This document shows, one piece after another, positions 1 to 8,100 of a DNA stretch of 13,637 bases. Source of the stretch: Fimbriiglobus sp. (GTDB lineage: Bacteria > Planctomycetota > Planctomycetia > Gemmatales > Gemmataceae). The stretch covers positions 1 through 13,637 of the forward strand of contig JANXTD010000227.1 in the NCBI GenBank assembly GCA_025352585.1, written 5' to 3'. Within the stretch, counting starts at the first letter, position 1; every line of letters begins with the position of its first letter. The notes below the pieces were generated by a model that was given only the letters and a program-made list of their open reading frames with translations, was not told the origin of the DNA and did no database searches. Both the position numbers and the translations under genes were made by a program.

Positions 1-573
1 GTGCGTCGAGCCGGCGAACGACTTCGACACGCACGCGATCCGCAACCGACGCGGCTTCCGCCCCCGACCCGGCTTCTTCTTCTTCCGGACCACCACGACC
101 TGGTGCTTGATCGTGTGCCGCTTCTTCTTCCCCGAGTAGAAGGCCTTCTGGCCCCGCGCCGGGCGGTTCGTCGGCCGCTCGGTGGCGTCGAAGAACAGCT
201 CCCGGACCTCGTCCCGGGACAGCTCGACCTTCCGCTCGGGGATGCGGAAGACGCCCGCCAACAGCGGCTCGATCCGGCGGTTGGTCCGGCAGACAGTGCT
301 GTCGTCGACGCCGAACAGGAAGCCGAGGAAGGCGTGCGGGACGTAGGTCCGGTAGTAGATCAGCAGCATCAGGAGTTGGTCGGCCAGGGCCAGGGCGAAC
401 GGGGGACCCGCCCCGACCCGCCGCTTCCGCCCCTTGCGCTGGCCGCGCCGGGCCTGGGCCGCCGCCCACGCGACCGTCACCTCGGCCAACAGCCGGTCGA
501 ACGCGACCGGGGTCAACCCGGTCAGTCGGCGGAACGTCTCGGGCTGCTTCAGGAGACGGGCAGAAGGTGTCAT
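1..573 (-). CDS. IS5-family transposase (HTH_Tnp_4 + DDE_Tnp_4), N-terminal 191 aa, partial
   Basis: DDE transposase that would cut and join its own IS ends. The frame is open from the ATG at 573-571 to the window edge with no stop. Residues about 60-110 form a helix-turn-helix region (QLLMLLIYYRTYVPHAFLGF followed by DDSTVCR), matching the HTH_Tnp_4 type. At 128-160 comes the start of the DDE_Tnp_4 catalytic core, with FDATERPTNRP (D129 as the likely first catalytic Asp), then QKAFYSGKKKRHTIKHQ. The visible part ends in GSTH, where relatives carry the second Asp, so the rest of the active site lies outside the window. A basic run (RKKKKPGRGRKPRR) sits at 163-176. There is no sign of a frameshift in the visible portion, but intactness cannot be judged. 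The plus-strand reading of the same bases is a low-complexity shadow. Confidence 0.85.
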   Translation of the reverse strand, partial: MTPSARLLKQPETFRRLTGLTPVAFDRLLAEVTVAWAAAQARRGQRKGRKRRVGAGPPFALALADQLLMLLIYYRTYVPHAFLGFLFGVDDSTVCRTNRRIEPLLAGVFRIPERKVELSRDEVRELFFDATERPTNRPARGQKAFYSGKKKRHTIKHQVVVVRKKKKPGRGRKPRRLRIACVSKSFAGSTH

Positions 574-617
574 CCCCACGTTCTACAGCTTTCGACCCCT
601 ATAGTGCAGCGAGTCTA
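1..617 (-). mobile_element. IS5-type insertion sequence, 5' end only (left part outside window)
   Basis: The stretch contains the N-terminal part of a DDE transposase read on the minus strand, plus about 40 bp of non-coding sequence between its start codon and the neighbouring gene. The element's end must lie in roughly 600-625, because the next gene's Shine-Dalgarno sequence begins at 624. I place it near 617 because CTAA at 618-621 fits the YTAR target preferred by some IS5 relatives. That is inference: the opposite terminal inverted repeat is outside the window, so neither the repeat nor a target duplication can be confirmed. Confidence 0.6.
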
Positions 618-625
618 CTAAGTAG
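615..625. repeat. 11-bp palindrome at the IS/gene junction
   Basis: CTACTAAGTAG is a palindrome around a single central base. It lies where the IS end meets the leader of the HMA gene and overlaps the first bases of that gene's ribosome binding site. It may be part of the IS end or target site, an operator-like site, or chance. Confidence 0.35.
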
Positions 626-631
626 GAGCGG
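624..631 (+). promoter_or_regulatory. Shine-Dalgarno site of the HMA-domain gene
   Basis: AGGAG at 624-628 lies seven bases before the ATG at 636. It selects 636 over the earlier in-frame position 567, which lies inside the IS, and over a later ATG at 699. Confidence 0.65.
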
Positions 632-635
632 CGTC

Positions 636-1160
636 ATGATTCCGTGGAGTTGGGCGGCGTGCCTCGTGGCGACACTAGTGGCAGGCACACCGGTGACGAT
701 GAAAGTCAGCGTCACGGGGCTGTTCTCGCCGGACCGCGAGACGGACTTGCGCGAGGTCTTCGCCGGCTGGCCCGAGGTCAAACTCGTCGGCGTCGATTTC
801 GACCGCGCCGAGGCGGAACTGGCCTTCGACGCCGACAAGCTCTTGGGCAAGGCGAAGCCGGCGGACATGATCGCCCGAATCAACGAGCGCGTCGGCCAGC
901 TCTCGCGCAACGCCTTCGGCGTCCGGGCGGCATCGGCGACCCCGCGGGACAAGTTGACTCGCGTCGAGATTCCCGTCGCCGGACTCGACTGCAAGGCCTG
1001 TAGCCTCGGGGTGTACGAGGTCATCGCGAAGGTCGAGGGCGTCGAGCAGGCGACGGTGAGCTTCAAGGACGGCCGCGTCACCGCCCTGATCGACCCGACC
1101 AAGACCGACCGGGCGAAACTCGCCGCCCTCCTCAAGCAGCGCGGTGTCGATGTCCGGTGA
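636..1160 (+). CDS. Heavy-metal-associated (HMA) domain protein, probably exported
   Basis: Protein of 174 aa with a clear C-terminal HMA (ferredoxin-like copper-chaperone/MerP type) domain at about 108-172. It contains GLDCKAC, a CxxC metal site (C119, C122), followed by a GVEQATVSFKDGRVTALID segment typical of the fold. Residues 22-70 have the same beta-alpha-beta rhythm (MKVSVTGLF, then VKLVGVDFDRAEAELAF) but no CxxC, so they look like a degenerate second copy. The N-terminus (residues 5-20) is hydrophobic but lacks the positive charge of a standard signal peptide, so export is uncertain; M22 is an alternative start without the hydrophobic stretch. Members of this family bind Cu, Hg or related soft metals, but no transporter or metal regulator lies nearby to say which. 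The gene starts directly beside an IS end, so its native promoter may have been displaced. It ends 42 bp before the next gene and could share its transcript. Confidence 0.75.
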   Translation: MIPWSWAACLVATLVAGTPVTMKVSVTGLFSPDRETDLREVFAGWPEVKLVGVDFDRAEAELAFDADKLLGKAKPADMIARINERVGQLSRNAFGVRAASATPRDKLTRVEIPVAGLDCKACSLGVYEVIAKVEGVEQATVSFKDGRVTALIDPTKTDRAKLAALLKQRGVDVR

Positions 1161-1202
1161 CGGCGAAATCGCGCCCCCTCCCCTCCCGCCCCAAGAGATC
1201 CG

Positions 1203-2435
1203 ATGAAACCACTCCTCCGAATCACGTCGTTCTTCCTCGCGGCGTGGCTCAGTCTGGCGTCGGCCCCCGCCCAGGACGCGAACTGGCCGCCGGCCAAAAT
1301 CAAGGAGGGCGAGTTCACCGGGCGGAAGCTCGACACCCTCCAGCACGGCGTCCGCAAGGAGTGGGGCTACGCCGCGCCGCAGCGGGACACGTTCCTGGTC
1401 CTGCACCCGAGGGTCGCCAAGGCCCGCACGCCGCTCTACGTCGTGCTGCACTCCGCCGGGCACGACGTCCACTCCGCCCTCGCCTGCACCGCCAAGGTCG
1501 GCAACCACGACATCTACCACGCCCCGCCGGACTTCACCGCCCTGTACCTCGACTGCCGGGCCAACAAGGGCGACTGGTGGTGGGGGATCGAGAAATTCAA
1601 AGGCCCCGAGCTTTGCCCGACGGAAAAGCGAGTGATCGACACGGTGAAGTGGGTCGTCGAGGAGTACGGCCTCGACGCCGAGCGCGTTTACCTGTGCGGC
1701 AACTCGATGGGCGGCAGCGGGGCATTGGGCATCGGCGTCCGCCACGGCGACCTGTTCGCCGCGGTCAAGGCGAACGTCCCGGCCGGGGTCGAACACGTCT
1801 CGAGCCGGATGGCCTTCGGCGCGAAGTCCGCCCCGGCGGGTGTGACGTACCCCGACCCGCCGGTCGTGATCGACTACTCCGCCCCGAACGACAGTTGGTC
1901 GAAGGGCCACGACACGTTCGCCAAGGCGATGGGCGACCGCAAGTACCCGCTGATCATGTATTGGGGGCCGTTCGGGCACGCCAACAACCACGCCCAAATC
2001 CTCAAGGTCAACGACCTGATCAACTCGTTCGACTGGCTCGCCGTCAAGCGGAACGAGCCGTACGCGGTGTTCACCCACGCCTCGAGCGACGACACGCTGC
2101 CCTGGCCGGACCGGCCCGCCGACAAGAAGGCGGGCCAGGTCAACGCCTTCTTCCGCTGGGCGACCGCGTCCGACACGCCGACGGCGCTCGAGATGAAACT
2201 GTTCCTGGTCAAGGCGTCGGACCTGACGACATCCTTCGCCGTCCCGACCGAGGCGACCGCGGACGTCAGCGTGCGGCGGGCTCAGAAACTGCGCGTCGCC
2301 CCCGGCGCGGCGGTGGCCTGGGCGTTCGGCACCGCGAAGGGCAGCGTCACGGCGGACGCCCTGGGTTGCGTCACGATCCCCGGCCTGAAGGTCACGACCG
2401 AACCGACCACACTGAGCGTCCGACTCGCACCGTAG
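1203..2435 (+). CDS. Secreted alpha/beta-hydrolase (esterase / PHB-depolymerase-like)
   Basis: Protein of 410 aa with a signal peptide at 1-23 (K3, R6, then a hydrophobic run ending SLASAPAQ). The hydrolase core spans about 60-290. The strand and oxyanion region is PLYVVLHSAGHDVHS (77-91). The nucleophile elbow is GNSMGG with Ser168. The acid is probably D224 (VVIDYSAPND), with D230 possible, and the base is H259 in GPFGHANNH. This order and the WGIEK/KWVVEEYGLD helices resemble CE1/PHB-depolymerase-like esterases that act on polymer-linked esters. The last 100 or so residues form a beta-rich tail without a recognisable catalytic motif, perhaps a small accessory domain. AAGAGA precedes the ATG at a usual distance. 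The gene lies 21 bp upstream of the lactonase gene and appears co-transcribed with it. Substrate unknown. Confidence 0.75.
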   Translation: MKPLLRITSFFLAAWLSLASAPAQDANWPPAKIKEGEFTGRKLDTLQHGVRKEWGYAAPQRDTFLVLHPRVAKARTPLYVVLHSAGHDVHSALACTAKVGNHDIYHAPPDFTALYLDCRANKGDWWWGIEKFKGPELCPTEKRVIDTVKWVVEEYGLDAERVYLCGNSMGGSGALGIGVRHGDLFAAVKANVPAGVEHVSSRMAFGAKSAPAGVTYPDPPVVIDYSAPNDSWSKGHDTFAKAMGDRKYPLIMYWGPFGHANNHAQILKVNDLINSFDWLAVKRNEPYAVFTHASSDDTLPWPDRPADKKAGQVNAFFRWATASDTPTALEMKLFLVKASDLTTSFAVPTEATADVSVRRAQKLRVAPGAAVAWAFGTAKGSVTADALGCVTIPGLKVTTEPTTLSVRLAP

Positions 2436-2456
2436 AACTCACCGGTAGGACGACCC

Positions 2457-3737
2457 ATGAATCGACCCGACCCGACTCGCCGCGCGTTCGTCCAGTCCTC
2501 GGTCGCCCTAGTCGGGACGGCGGCCTTGCTGAGCGCGCAACCCCAGCCGGCGGGAGGGAAGTTGCTGGCGTACGTCGGCACTTTTAGCTCGCCGCTGCGG
2601 GACACCCTGCCGACGCAGGTCGATCTGCCGCCCGGCAACGGCCGCGGGATCCACCTGCTCGAGGTGGACCGCGCCACCGGGGCACTCACCGCCGCCGGGG
2701 TCCACGAGTCGGGCGTCAGCCCGAGTTGCCTGGCGCTGAACGCCGCCGGCACCCGGCTGTACTCCGCCAACGAGACCGACCGCGTCGGCCCCGGCAAGGA
2801 GGGCACGGTCAGCGCCTTCGCCATCGACCGGGCGGACGGCAAGTTGAAGACGCTCAACACGGTCCGATCGGGCGGGGCGGGGCCGACCTACGTCAGCCTG
2901 CACCCGTCGGGCCAGTTCCTGTTCGTGGCCAACTACTTTGGCGGCTCGGTCGCGGTGCTGCCGGTGTCAGCGAACGGTGACCTCGGCGAGCCGACGGACG
3001 TGAAGGTCGCCGGCGGGAAGGTCGGGCCGGCGAAGTCGGCCAACGCCCCGCGCGGCAGCTTCGCGTTCAGCGGCCACGACCGGACGCACGCCCACATGAT
3101 CCAGTCCGACCCGGCCGGTCGGTTCGTCCTGCACGTCGATCTCGGGCTGGACAGAATTTTCGTCTGGAAGTTCGACGCGACCAAGGGCGTCTTGACCGCG
3201 AACGACCCGGCCGGCGTCGCGTTGCCGCCGGGCGACGGACCCCGCCACGTTCACTTCCACCCGAACGGCAAATGGCTGTACTCCGTGCAGGAGGAAGCCT
3301 CGACGGTCGTGCTGTTCGACTACGAGCCCGACGCGGGCAAGCTCGCCGCCCGGCAGACGGTTTCGACCCTGCCGCCGGGGTTCGCGGGCAGCAACTTCTG
3401 CTCCGAACTCCTCGTCTCGGCGGACGGCAAGTTCGTCTACGTCGGCAACCGACTGCACGACAGCATCGGCATCTTCGCCGTCGGACCGAAGGGAACCCTG
3501 ACCCACGCCGGGGACGAGTGGACCCGCGGCAACTACCCGCGGAGTTTCGCGTTCGACCCGACCGGCAAGTTCCTGACCTGCTGCAACCAACGCGGCGACA
3601 ACCTCACCGTGTTCCGCGTCGATGGCGCGACCGGCGGCCTGGCGTTCACGGGCCACTACGCCCCCGTCGGCAACCCGTCCCACGTCGTCTTCCTTGACCT
3701 CGCCGCCCCACGACCCGCCCCCACCCCGACGGAGTGA
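2457..3737 (+). CDS. Lactonase-family beta-propeller protein (YbhE/6-phosphogluconolactonase type), Tat-exported
   Basis: Protein of 426 aa in the seven-bladed propeller lactonase family (Pfam Lactonase, PF10282). Signature pieces appear in order: LLAYVGTFSS (34-43), the HAHMIQSDPAGRFVLHVDLG block with DRIFVWKFD (about 213-241), GPRHVHFHPNGKWLYSVQEE, and GNYPRSFAFDPTGKFLTCCN with LTVFRVD near the C-terminus. Residues 7-13, TRRAFVQ, form a twin-arginine motif followed by a hydrophobic stretch to about 27, so the protein is probably folded in the cytoplasm and exported by Tat. Relatives open sugar-type lactones. The cytoplasmic 6-phosphogluconolactonase has no such signal, so the substrate here is more likely an extracytoplasmic aldono- or urono-lactone (inference). 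AGGA at 2447-2450 lies six bases before the ATG. The stop is 4 bp before the next start codon, indicating translational coupling. Confidence 0.85.
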   Translation: MNRPDPTRRAFVQSSVALVGTAALLSAQPQPAGGKLLAYVGTFSSPLRDTLPTQVDLPPGNGRGIHLLEVDRATGALTAAGVHESGVSPSCLALNAAGTRLYSANETDRVGPGKEGTVSAFAIDRADGKLKTLNTVRSGGAGPTYVSLHPSGQFLFVANYFGGSVAVLPVSANGDLGEPTDVKVAGGKVGPAKSANAPRGSFAFSGHDRTHAHMIQSDPAGRFVLHVDLGLDRIFVWKFDATKGVLTANDPAGVALPPGDGPRHVHFHPNGKWLYSVQEEASTVVLFDYEPDAGKLAARQTVSTLPPGFAGSNFCSELLVSADGKFVYVGNRLHDSIGIFAVGPKGTLTHAGDEWTRGNYPRSFAFDPTGKFLTCCNQRGDNLTVFRVDGATGGLAFTGHYAPVGNPSHVVFLDLAAPRPAPTPTE

Positions 3738-3741
3738 CCCG

Positions 3742-4644
3742 ATGCCCGCCACGCGACTACCCCTGGTTGTCGGTCTCTTCCTGGTCGCCGTCACGGCGAC
3801 GTGGGCCGCCGACCCGCCCAAGAAGGTCGCACCCGAGCGCCTGAAGCTCTGGGACGGGCACGCCCCGAACGGCGACGGCACCTTCGAGAAGGCGGAGGCG
3901 TGGGTCACCGTCCACAAGCCCGAGAAGCCGAACGGGGCCGCCGCGGTCATCTGCCCCGGCGGCGGTTACGGCGGGCTAGCGACCGGGGCCGAGGGCCACG
4001 GCATCGCGGCCTGGCTGAATGGCCACGGCGTCACCGGGGTGGTGCTCGAGTACCGGTTGCCGAAGGGCCGGCCGTTCGTGCCGCTGCTCGACGCGCAGCG
4101 GGCGATCCGCACCGTCCGCGTCCACGCCAAGGCGTGGGGCCTCGACCCGGCGAAGGTCGGCGTCGTCGGCTTCTCGGCCGGCGGGCACCTGGCCTCGACC
4201 GCCGGGACGCACTTCGACGCCGGCGACCCCGACGCGACCGACCCCGCCGCCCGGCAGAGTTGCCGCCCGGACTTCATGGTCCTTGTCTACCCTGTGATCA
4301 CGATGGGGACAACAACCCACGGCGGTTCCCGGAGCAACCTGCTCGGGGCGAAGCCCGACGCCAAGCTCGTGACGCTGTTCTCGAACGAGTTGCAGGTGAC
4401 GGACCGGACCCCGCCCGCGTTCCTGGCCCACGCGCTCAACGACAGGGCGGTCGTGCCGGAGAACAGCAAGGCGTTCGCCGACGCCCTGCTGGCCCACAAA
4501 GTCCCGGCGAAGTACCTCGAATTGCCGTCCGGCGGGCACGGGCTGGACGGGTACAAGGGGCCGATGTGGGACGCCTGGCAGGCGCAGTCGATGGCGTGGC
4601 TCGGCGAGATGAAGTTCGTCCCGAAGGCCGAGGGTGCGAAGTAG
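3742..4644 (+). CDS. Secreted alpha/beta-hydrolase (acetyl-xylan-esterase/BD-FAE-like)
   Basis: Protein of 300 aa beginning with a signal peptide (MPATRLPLVVGLFLVAVTAT, cleavage near WAA-DP). The catalytic parts are complete: oxyanion-loop motif CPGGGYGG (71-78), nucleophile GFSAGGHLA with Ser145, acid D234 in HALNDRAVVP, and base H266 in SGGHGLDGYKG. This combination and length fit the COG0657-type esterases, which include planctomycete and Bacteroidetes carbohydrate acetyl- or feruloyl-esterases. The start at 3742 is chosen because a signal peptide begins there and GGAG of the preceding gene's last codons (3731-3734) provides the ribosome binding site. An in-frame upstream ATG at 3622 would lie deep inside the lactonase gene. 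This is the last gene of the esterase/lactonase/esterase unit. Exact substrate is not readable from sequence. Confidence 0.8.
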   Translation: MPATRLPLVVGLFLVAVTATWAADPPKKVAPERLKLWDGHAPNGDGTFEKAEAWVTVHKPEKPNGAAAVICPGGGYGGLATGAEGHGIAAWLNGHGVTGVVLEYRLPKGRPFVPLLDAQRAIRTVRVHAKAWGLDPAKVGVVGFSAGGHLASTAGTHFDAGDPDATDPAARQSCRPDFMVLVYPVITMGTTTHGGSRSNLLGAKPDAKLVTLFSNELQVTDRTPPAFLAHALNDRAVVPENSKAFADALLAHKVPAKYLELPSGGHGLDGYKGPMWDAWQAQSMAWLGEMKFVPKAEGAK

Positions 4645-4653
4645 GTCGGTCCG

Positions 4654-4672
4654 ACCGGGGCGGCCGGTTTTA
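4654..4672 (+). terminator. Weak terminator-like hairpin after the hydrolase operon
   Basis: ACCGG (4654-4658) pairs with CCGGT (4664-4668) around a GGCGG loop and is followed by a short T run (4668-4671). An overlapping alternative stem (GGTCG/CGACC, 4644-4656) is also possible. It lies in the 40 bp between the converging ends of the esterase and the 49-aa gene. The stem is short, so this is only a suggestion. Confidence 0.3.
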
Positions 4673-4684
4673 CGGGTGGGTTCC

Positions 4685-4834
4685 CTAGCGCGGGCGACGC
4701 GCCGGGGCCGGTCCGACCGTCCGGGTCGCGTGCAGGCGGTAGGCGATTTCGAGGAGGAGTTGTTGCACCGGCCGGGCGACCGCCTTCGGGGACGGGCGGG
4801 CGGCGTGGAGCGGCGGCGTTTGGATGGCGGTCAT
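4685..4834 (-). CDS. Small hypothetical protein, 49 aa
   Basis: A short ORF with ATG at 4834-4832 and TAG at 4687-4685. CGAGGA lies seven bases before the start, a convincing Shine-Dalgarno match. The N-terminal half is Pro/Ala-rich and polar. The C-terminal half contains a probable amphipathic helix, VQQLLLEIAYRLHATRTVG (about 23-41), and then a basic PAPARRPR tail. No family can be named. The helix composition is unlike the Arg/Pro/Gly-rich output of shadow frames in this GC-rich DNA, which favours a real gene. From memory, planctomycete genomes contain similar short proteins with an LLLEIAYxLHATR-like segment; I could not verify this. It is convergent with the esterase gene and divergent from the pseudokinase gene. 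Role unknown. Confidence 0.55.
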   Translation of the reverse strand: MTAIQTPPLHAARPSPKAVARPVQQLLLEIAYRLHATRTVGPAPARRPR

Positions 4835-5156
4835 GTCGGCGTCCTCGGCAGGTGGGGTGCGTCCGTTCGGGGTAACGTGATGCACCCGGCGTGCCGAGGG
4901 CGAAGTCCGCGGGCGGCGGCAAACTCGACCGACGCGGCGGCGACCCAAACTCCCCGGCCGCGCACGCCGCACCGGTTGGGCGGGCGGGGGCGGTAAGAAT
5001 TGCCGCGTCGCCGGGGAATTCCGTCCGCGTGTCCCGCCCTGTCGCCGGCCGAGTCGGGCTTGCGGGGATCGGCGGAATGGTGTCTGATCGGCGGCGACGC
5101 CCGCGGCCACGGACTGGCCCCCGCTCGGACCACTGCCGGCAAGACGCCACGGGACC
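4835..5156. other. GC-rich intergenic region between divergent genes
   Basis: About 320 bp upstream of both the 49-aa gene (minus) and the FHA/pseudokinase gene (plus). It should hold both promoters, but no clear -35/-10 pair is visible. A possible hairpin lies at 4990-5006 (GCGGTAA / TTGCCGC with one G-U pair and a GAA loop). Open frames here are Arg/Pro-rich and show no gene-like features. Confidence 0.5.
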
Positions 5157-8100
5157 ATGACGCCACCGTACCTCACGCCGCGACTGCACCGCCTCGCCGA
5201 CCCCGGCCCACCTGGACCTGGCGCGCCCGGCCTGGTAGCGCTCGAAGTGCGCCTCGGCACCGGCCGGCCGGTCCGCTACGAGTTGGAGGGGGCCGAGTTC
5301 ACCGTCGGCGCGGCGGCCGACTGCGACGTGCGGCTGCCCGGCGCGGACACCCCGGCCCGCGTCTGCACTGTCGCGCGCACCGCGGATGCTTTGTTCGCGC
5401 GTCGGCTCGACCCGGCCTACCCCGTGTTGTGGAACGACCGCTTCCTGGCGCTCGACACGCCGACGCGGCTGGGCCACGGCGACCGCGTGGCCGTCGGCCC
5501 GCTCGACGTGACGGTCCACCTCGCCGGCGTCTACCTGCACCCCGACCTCGGCACGCCCGGACCCGACCCCCACGCCGGTGTGAGGCCGCCGCGACCCGAC
5601 CCCCACGCCCCGACGCCGCACCCCGAGCCGCCGCCGACCTACGGCCCCGACGCGACGGCGCAACTCGAGGAAGTCGCCCAGGCCCGCGAGCAACTGCAAC
5701 GCGAGCGGGACGACCTGGCGGCGCAGGCCCGCGAGTTGGAGCAAGACCGCGTCTTGTGGTACCGCCGCCGGCAGGAGATGGAGGCCGAGGCCGCGCGACC
5801 GCCGGCCGACGACGGCCACGCCGCCGACCTGTCGGCGCGCGAGGCGGAGTTGGAACGCTTCCGCGACGAGTTGACGAAGCTGCGGGCGCAACTCGTCGAG
5901 CAGTACCAGGAGCGGCGCGACGAACTCGCGCAGAAGCACGCGGCCTTCGAGGAGCGGCAGCGCGAGCAGGACCGCGTCGCCGCCGAGGTGGACGACCGGG
6001 CCGCGCGGCTGGCGCGCGACTCGCAGGAGTTCCGCGAGCAACTCGACCTCGCGGCCGCGGAGCAGGGCCGACTCTCCCACGACGCCGACCGGCACGCGGC
6101 CCACGCCGCCGAACTCGACGCCCTGAGCGCGACCCTGGCCGAGCGCGCCGCCAAACTCGACGCCCAGCAGGCGACGCTCGCCGTGGTCAACGCCGCCTTG
6201 GAGCGCCAGCGCGACGAGTCGCCCCCGCCGGCAGAAGCCGACGCGGAGGCTCAACGGTGGCACGCGAAGGAAGAGGAGTTGGACCGCCGCACGGGCGAAC
6301 TCGCCGGGCAGACGGCGACGCTGCAGGCGAAGGCCGAGCAACTCGCGGCGCTCCAGGAGCGGCTAGACGCCGACCGGGAGGCGGTGGCGGCCCGCGCCGC
6401 GGCGCTCGCCGAGGCCGACGCCGCGCGGCAGACGTTCCAGGAGCAGTTGCGCCGCCGCGCCGAGGAGTTGGCGGCCCGCGGCAAGTCGCTCGACGAGGCC
6501 GGTCAACGCCTCAACGCCGAGCGCGGCGAACTCGACGCCGCCCGCGCCACGCTCAATGGCGAGCGGGAGCAGTTGAGCGGGCTGATGGCGTCGAACAGCG
6601 GCGAGTTGGGCGTCCGGGCCGAAGACCTGGCGGCGCGCGAAGCGAATCTCGAACGCCAGTCGGCCCGGCTGCGCGAGGTCGGCAAGCTCGTCGCGGCGCA
6701 GAAGCGCGAACTCGCCACCGAGCGACAGGCCTGGCTTGCCGAGCGCGTCGAGTTCGAGGCGTCTCACGCCCGCGCGACCGCCGAGATGCAGGTCCTCCAG
6801 CGCGAGTCGCCGGCGCTGCACGACCGGGCGCGGCAGGCTCTCGACCGGCTCACGTCGGCCCGCGACGTGTTGCGCGGACACCTGAGCGAGTTGCACGCCT
6901 ACGCCGGGCAGTCGCGCGACGAGCTGCGCGCCGAGGCGCTCAAACTCGACGACCGCGAGCAGACGCTCGAAAAGGCCCGCGGCGAGCACCGTCTGGCGGT
7001 GACGGAGTTCCGCCAGCAACTGCTGGAGTGGCAAGCCAAGCTCGCCGAGGCCCGCCACCACGTCGCCCGCGGCGAGTCGGCGGCCGAGGCCCGCTACACT
7101 GAAGTCGCTGCCGTGGCGCGACAGGTGGACGAATCGACGCTGGCCCTGGCGCGGCAAGCCGAGGCGCTGCGGGCGGAGCGCGAGGCGGTCGCCGAGAAGC
7201 GCGGCGAGGTCGAAGTCCACCTCAACGACTTGCGCGAGTGGTACCGCCGCAAGTTGAAGGAACTCGTCGCCGGCCGGGCCGCGGGCCACGACGGCACCGC
7301 GACGATCCTGCCGCTGCAATCGCGCGACCCGCACGACGACCCGGAGCCGGGCGACCGGCAACTCGGCGAGCGGCTGCGGGCACTCGACCTCGTGGACGCC
7401 GACACGCTCACGACGCTGTGGGGCGAGGCCCGCCGGCAGCGCCGCACGCTGCGGACCGTCCTGCTCGGCGGCGGCGCGGTGACGCTGTACCAGCTCGCCA
7501 TGATGGAGGCCGGCAACCTCGGCTCGCTCATGCTCGGCCGGCTGCGGGTGCTCGACCGCCTGCGGGTCACGCCGCGCGAAGTCGTCTACCGCGTCCACGA
7601 CCCGGAGCGCGCCGGCGGCCCGACGCGGGGGCTGTTCACGCTGCGGCACCTGGCCGAGGCGGAGATGGACGACGCCGTGCGGCCGGACGAGTTCCGCCAG
7701 ATGTTCACCGCCGCCCGCGACGCCGCGCACCCCAACCTCGCCGGCACCGTCGAAGTGCTGGAACTCCACAACCGGCCCGCGGCGCTGCTCGAGTTTGTCC
7801 CCGGCCTGCCGGCGAGCGACTGGCCGGCCGAGGCGGCGGTCCCCGGCGCGTGGGTGCAACTCGTCCTGGAGGCGGCGCGCGGCCTCGACGCGGCCCACCG
7901 CCACGGCCTGACGCACGGCCGGATCTCGTCGGAGTCATTCGTGCTGACGGCGGCCGGCGAGGTCAAAGTCGTCGGCGTCGGCGAGCCGATGTGGCTCTCC
8001 ACGGGGATGGCCGCAGCGCTCGACCCGACCCCCGAGGCCGACCTACGGGCGCTCGGCCAGGTCGCCTACGGCTGGTCGCAGTTGGGCCAGCCCGGCGGCA

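Noticed and set aside
1..621. 206-aa plus-strand open frame across the left edge
   Set aside because: Arg/Pro/Gln-rich composition with no domain; the minus strand of the same bases encodes a clearly recognisable transposase.
4685..5260. Extending the 49-aa minus-strand gene upstream to a 191-aa protein
   Set aside because: The added N-terminal part is Arg/Pro/Gly-rich and overlaps the start of the pseudokinase gene; the ATG at 4834 has its own Shine-Dalgarno site.
4287..6341. 684-aa minus-strand open frame
   Set aside because: It runs antisense through parts of the esterase and coiled-coil genes, and its Leu/Arg/Gly-rich text mirrors the codon pattern of those genes. No domain is visible.
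5000..7102. 700-aa plus-strand frame overlapping the pseudokinase gene
   Set aside because: Very Arg/Ala/Gly/Pro-rich shadow of the real frame, which has clear domains.
6363..7916. 517-aa minus-strand open frame
   Set aside because: Antisense shadow of the coiled-coil coding region, produced by GC-rich third positions.
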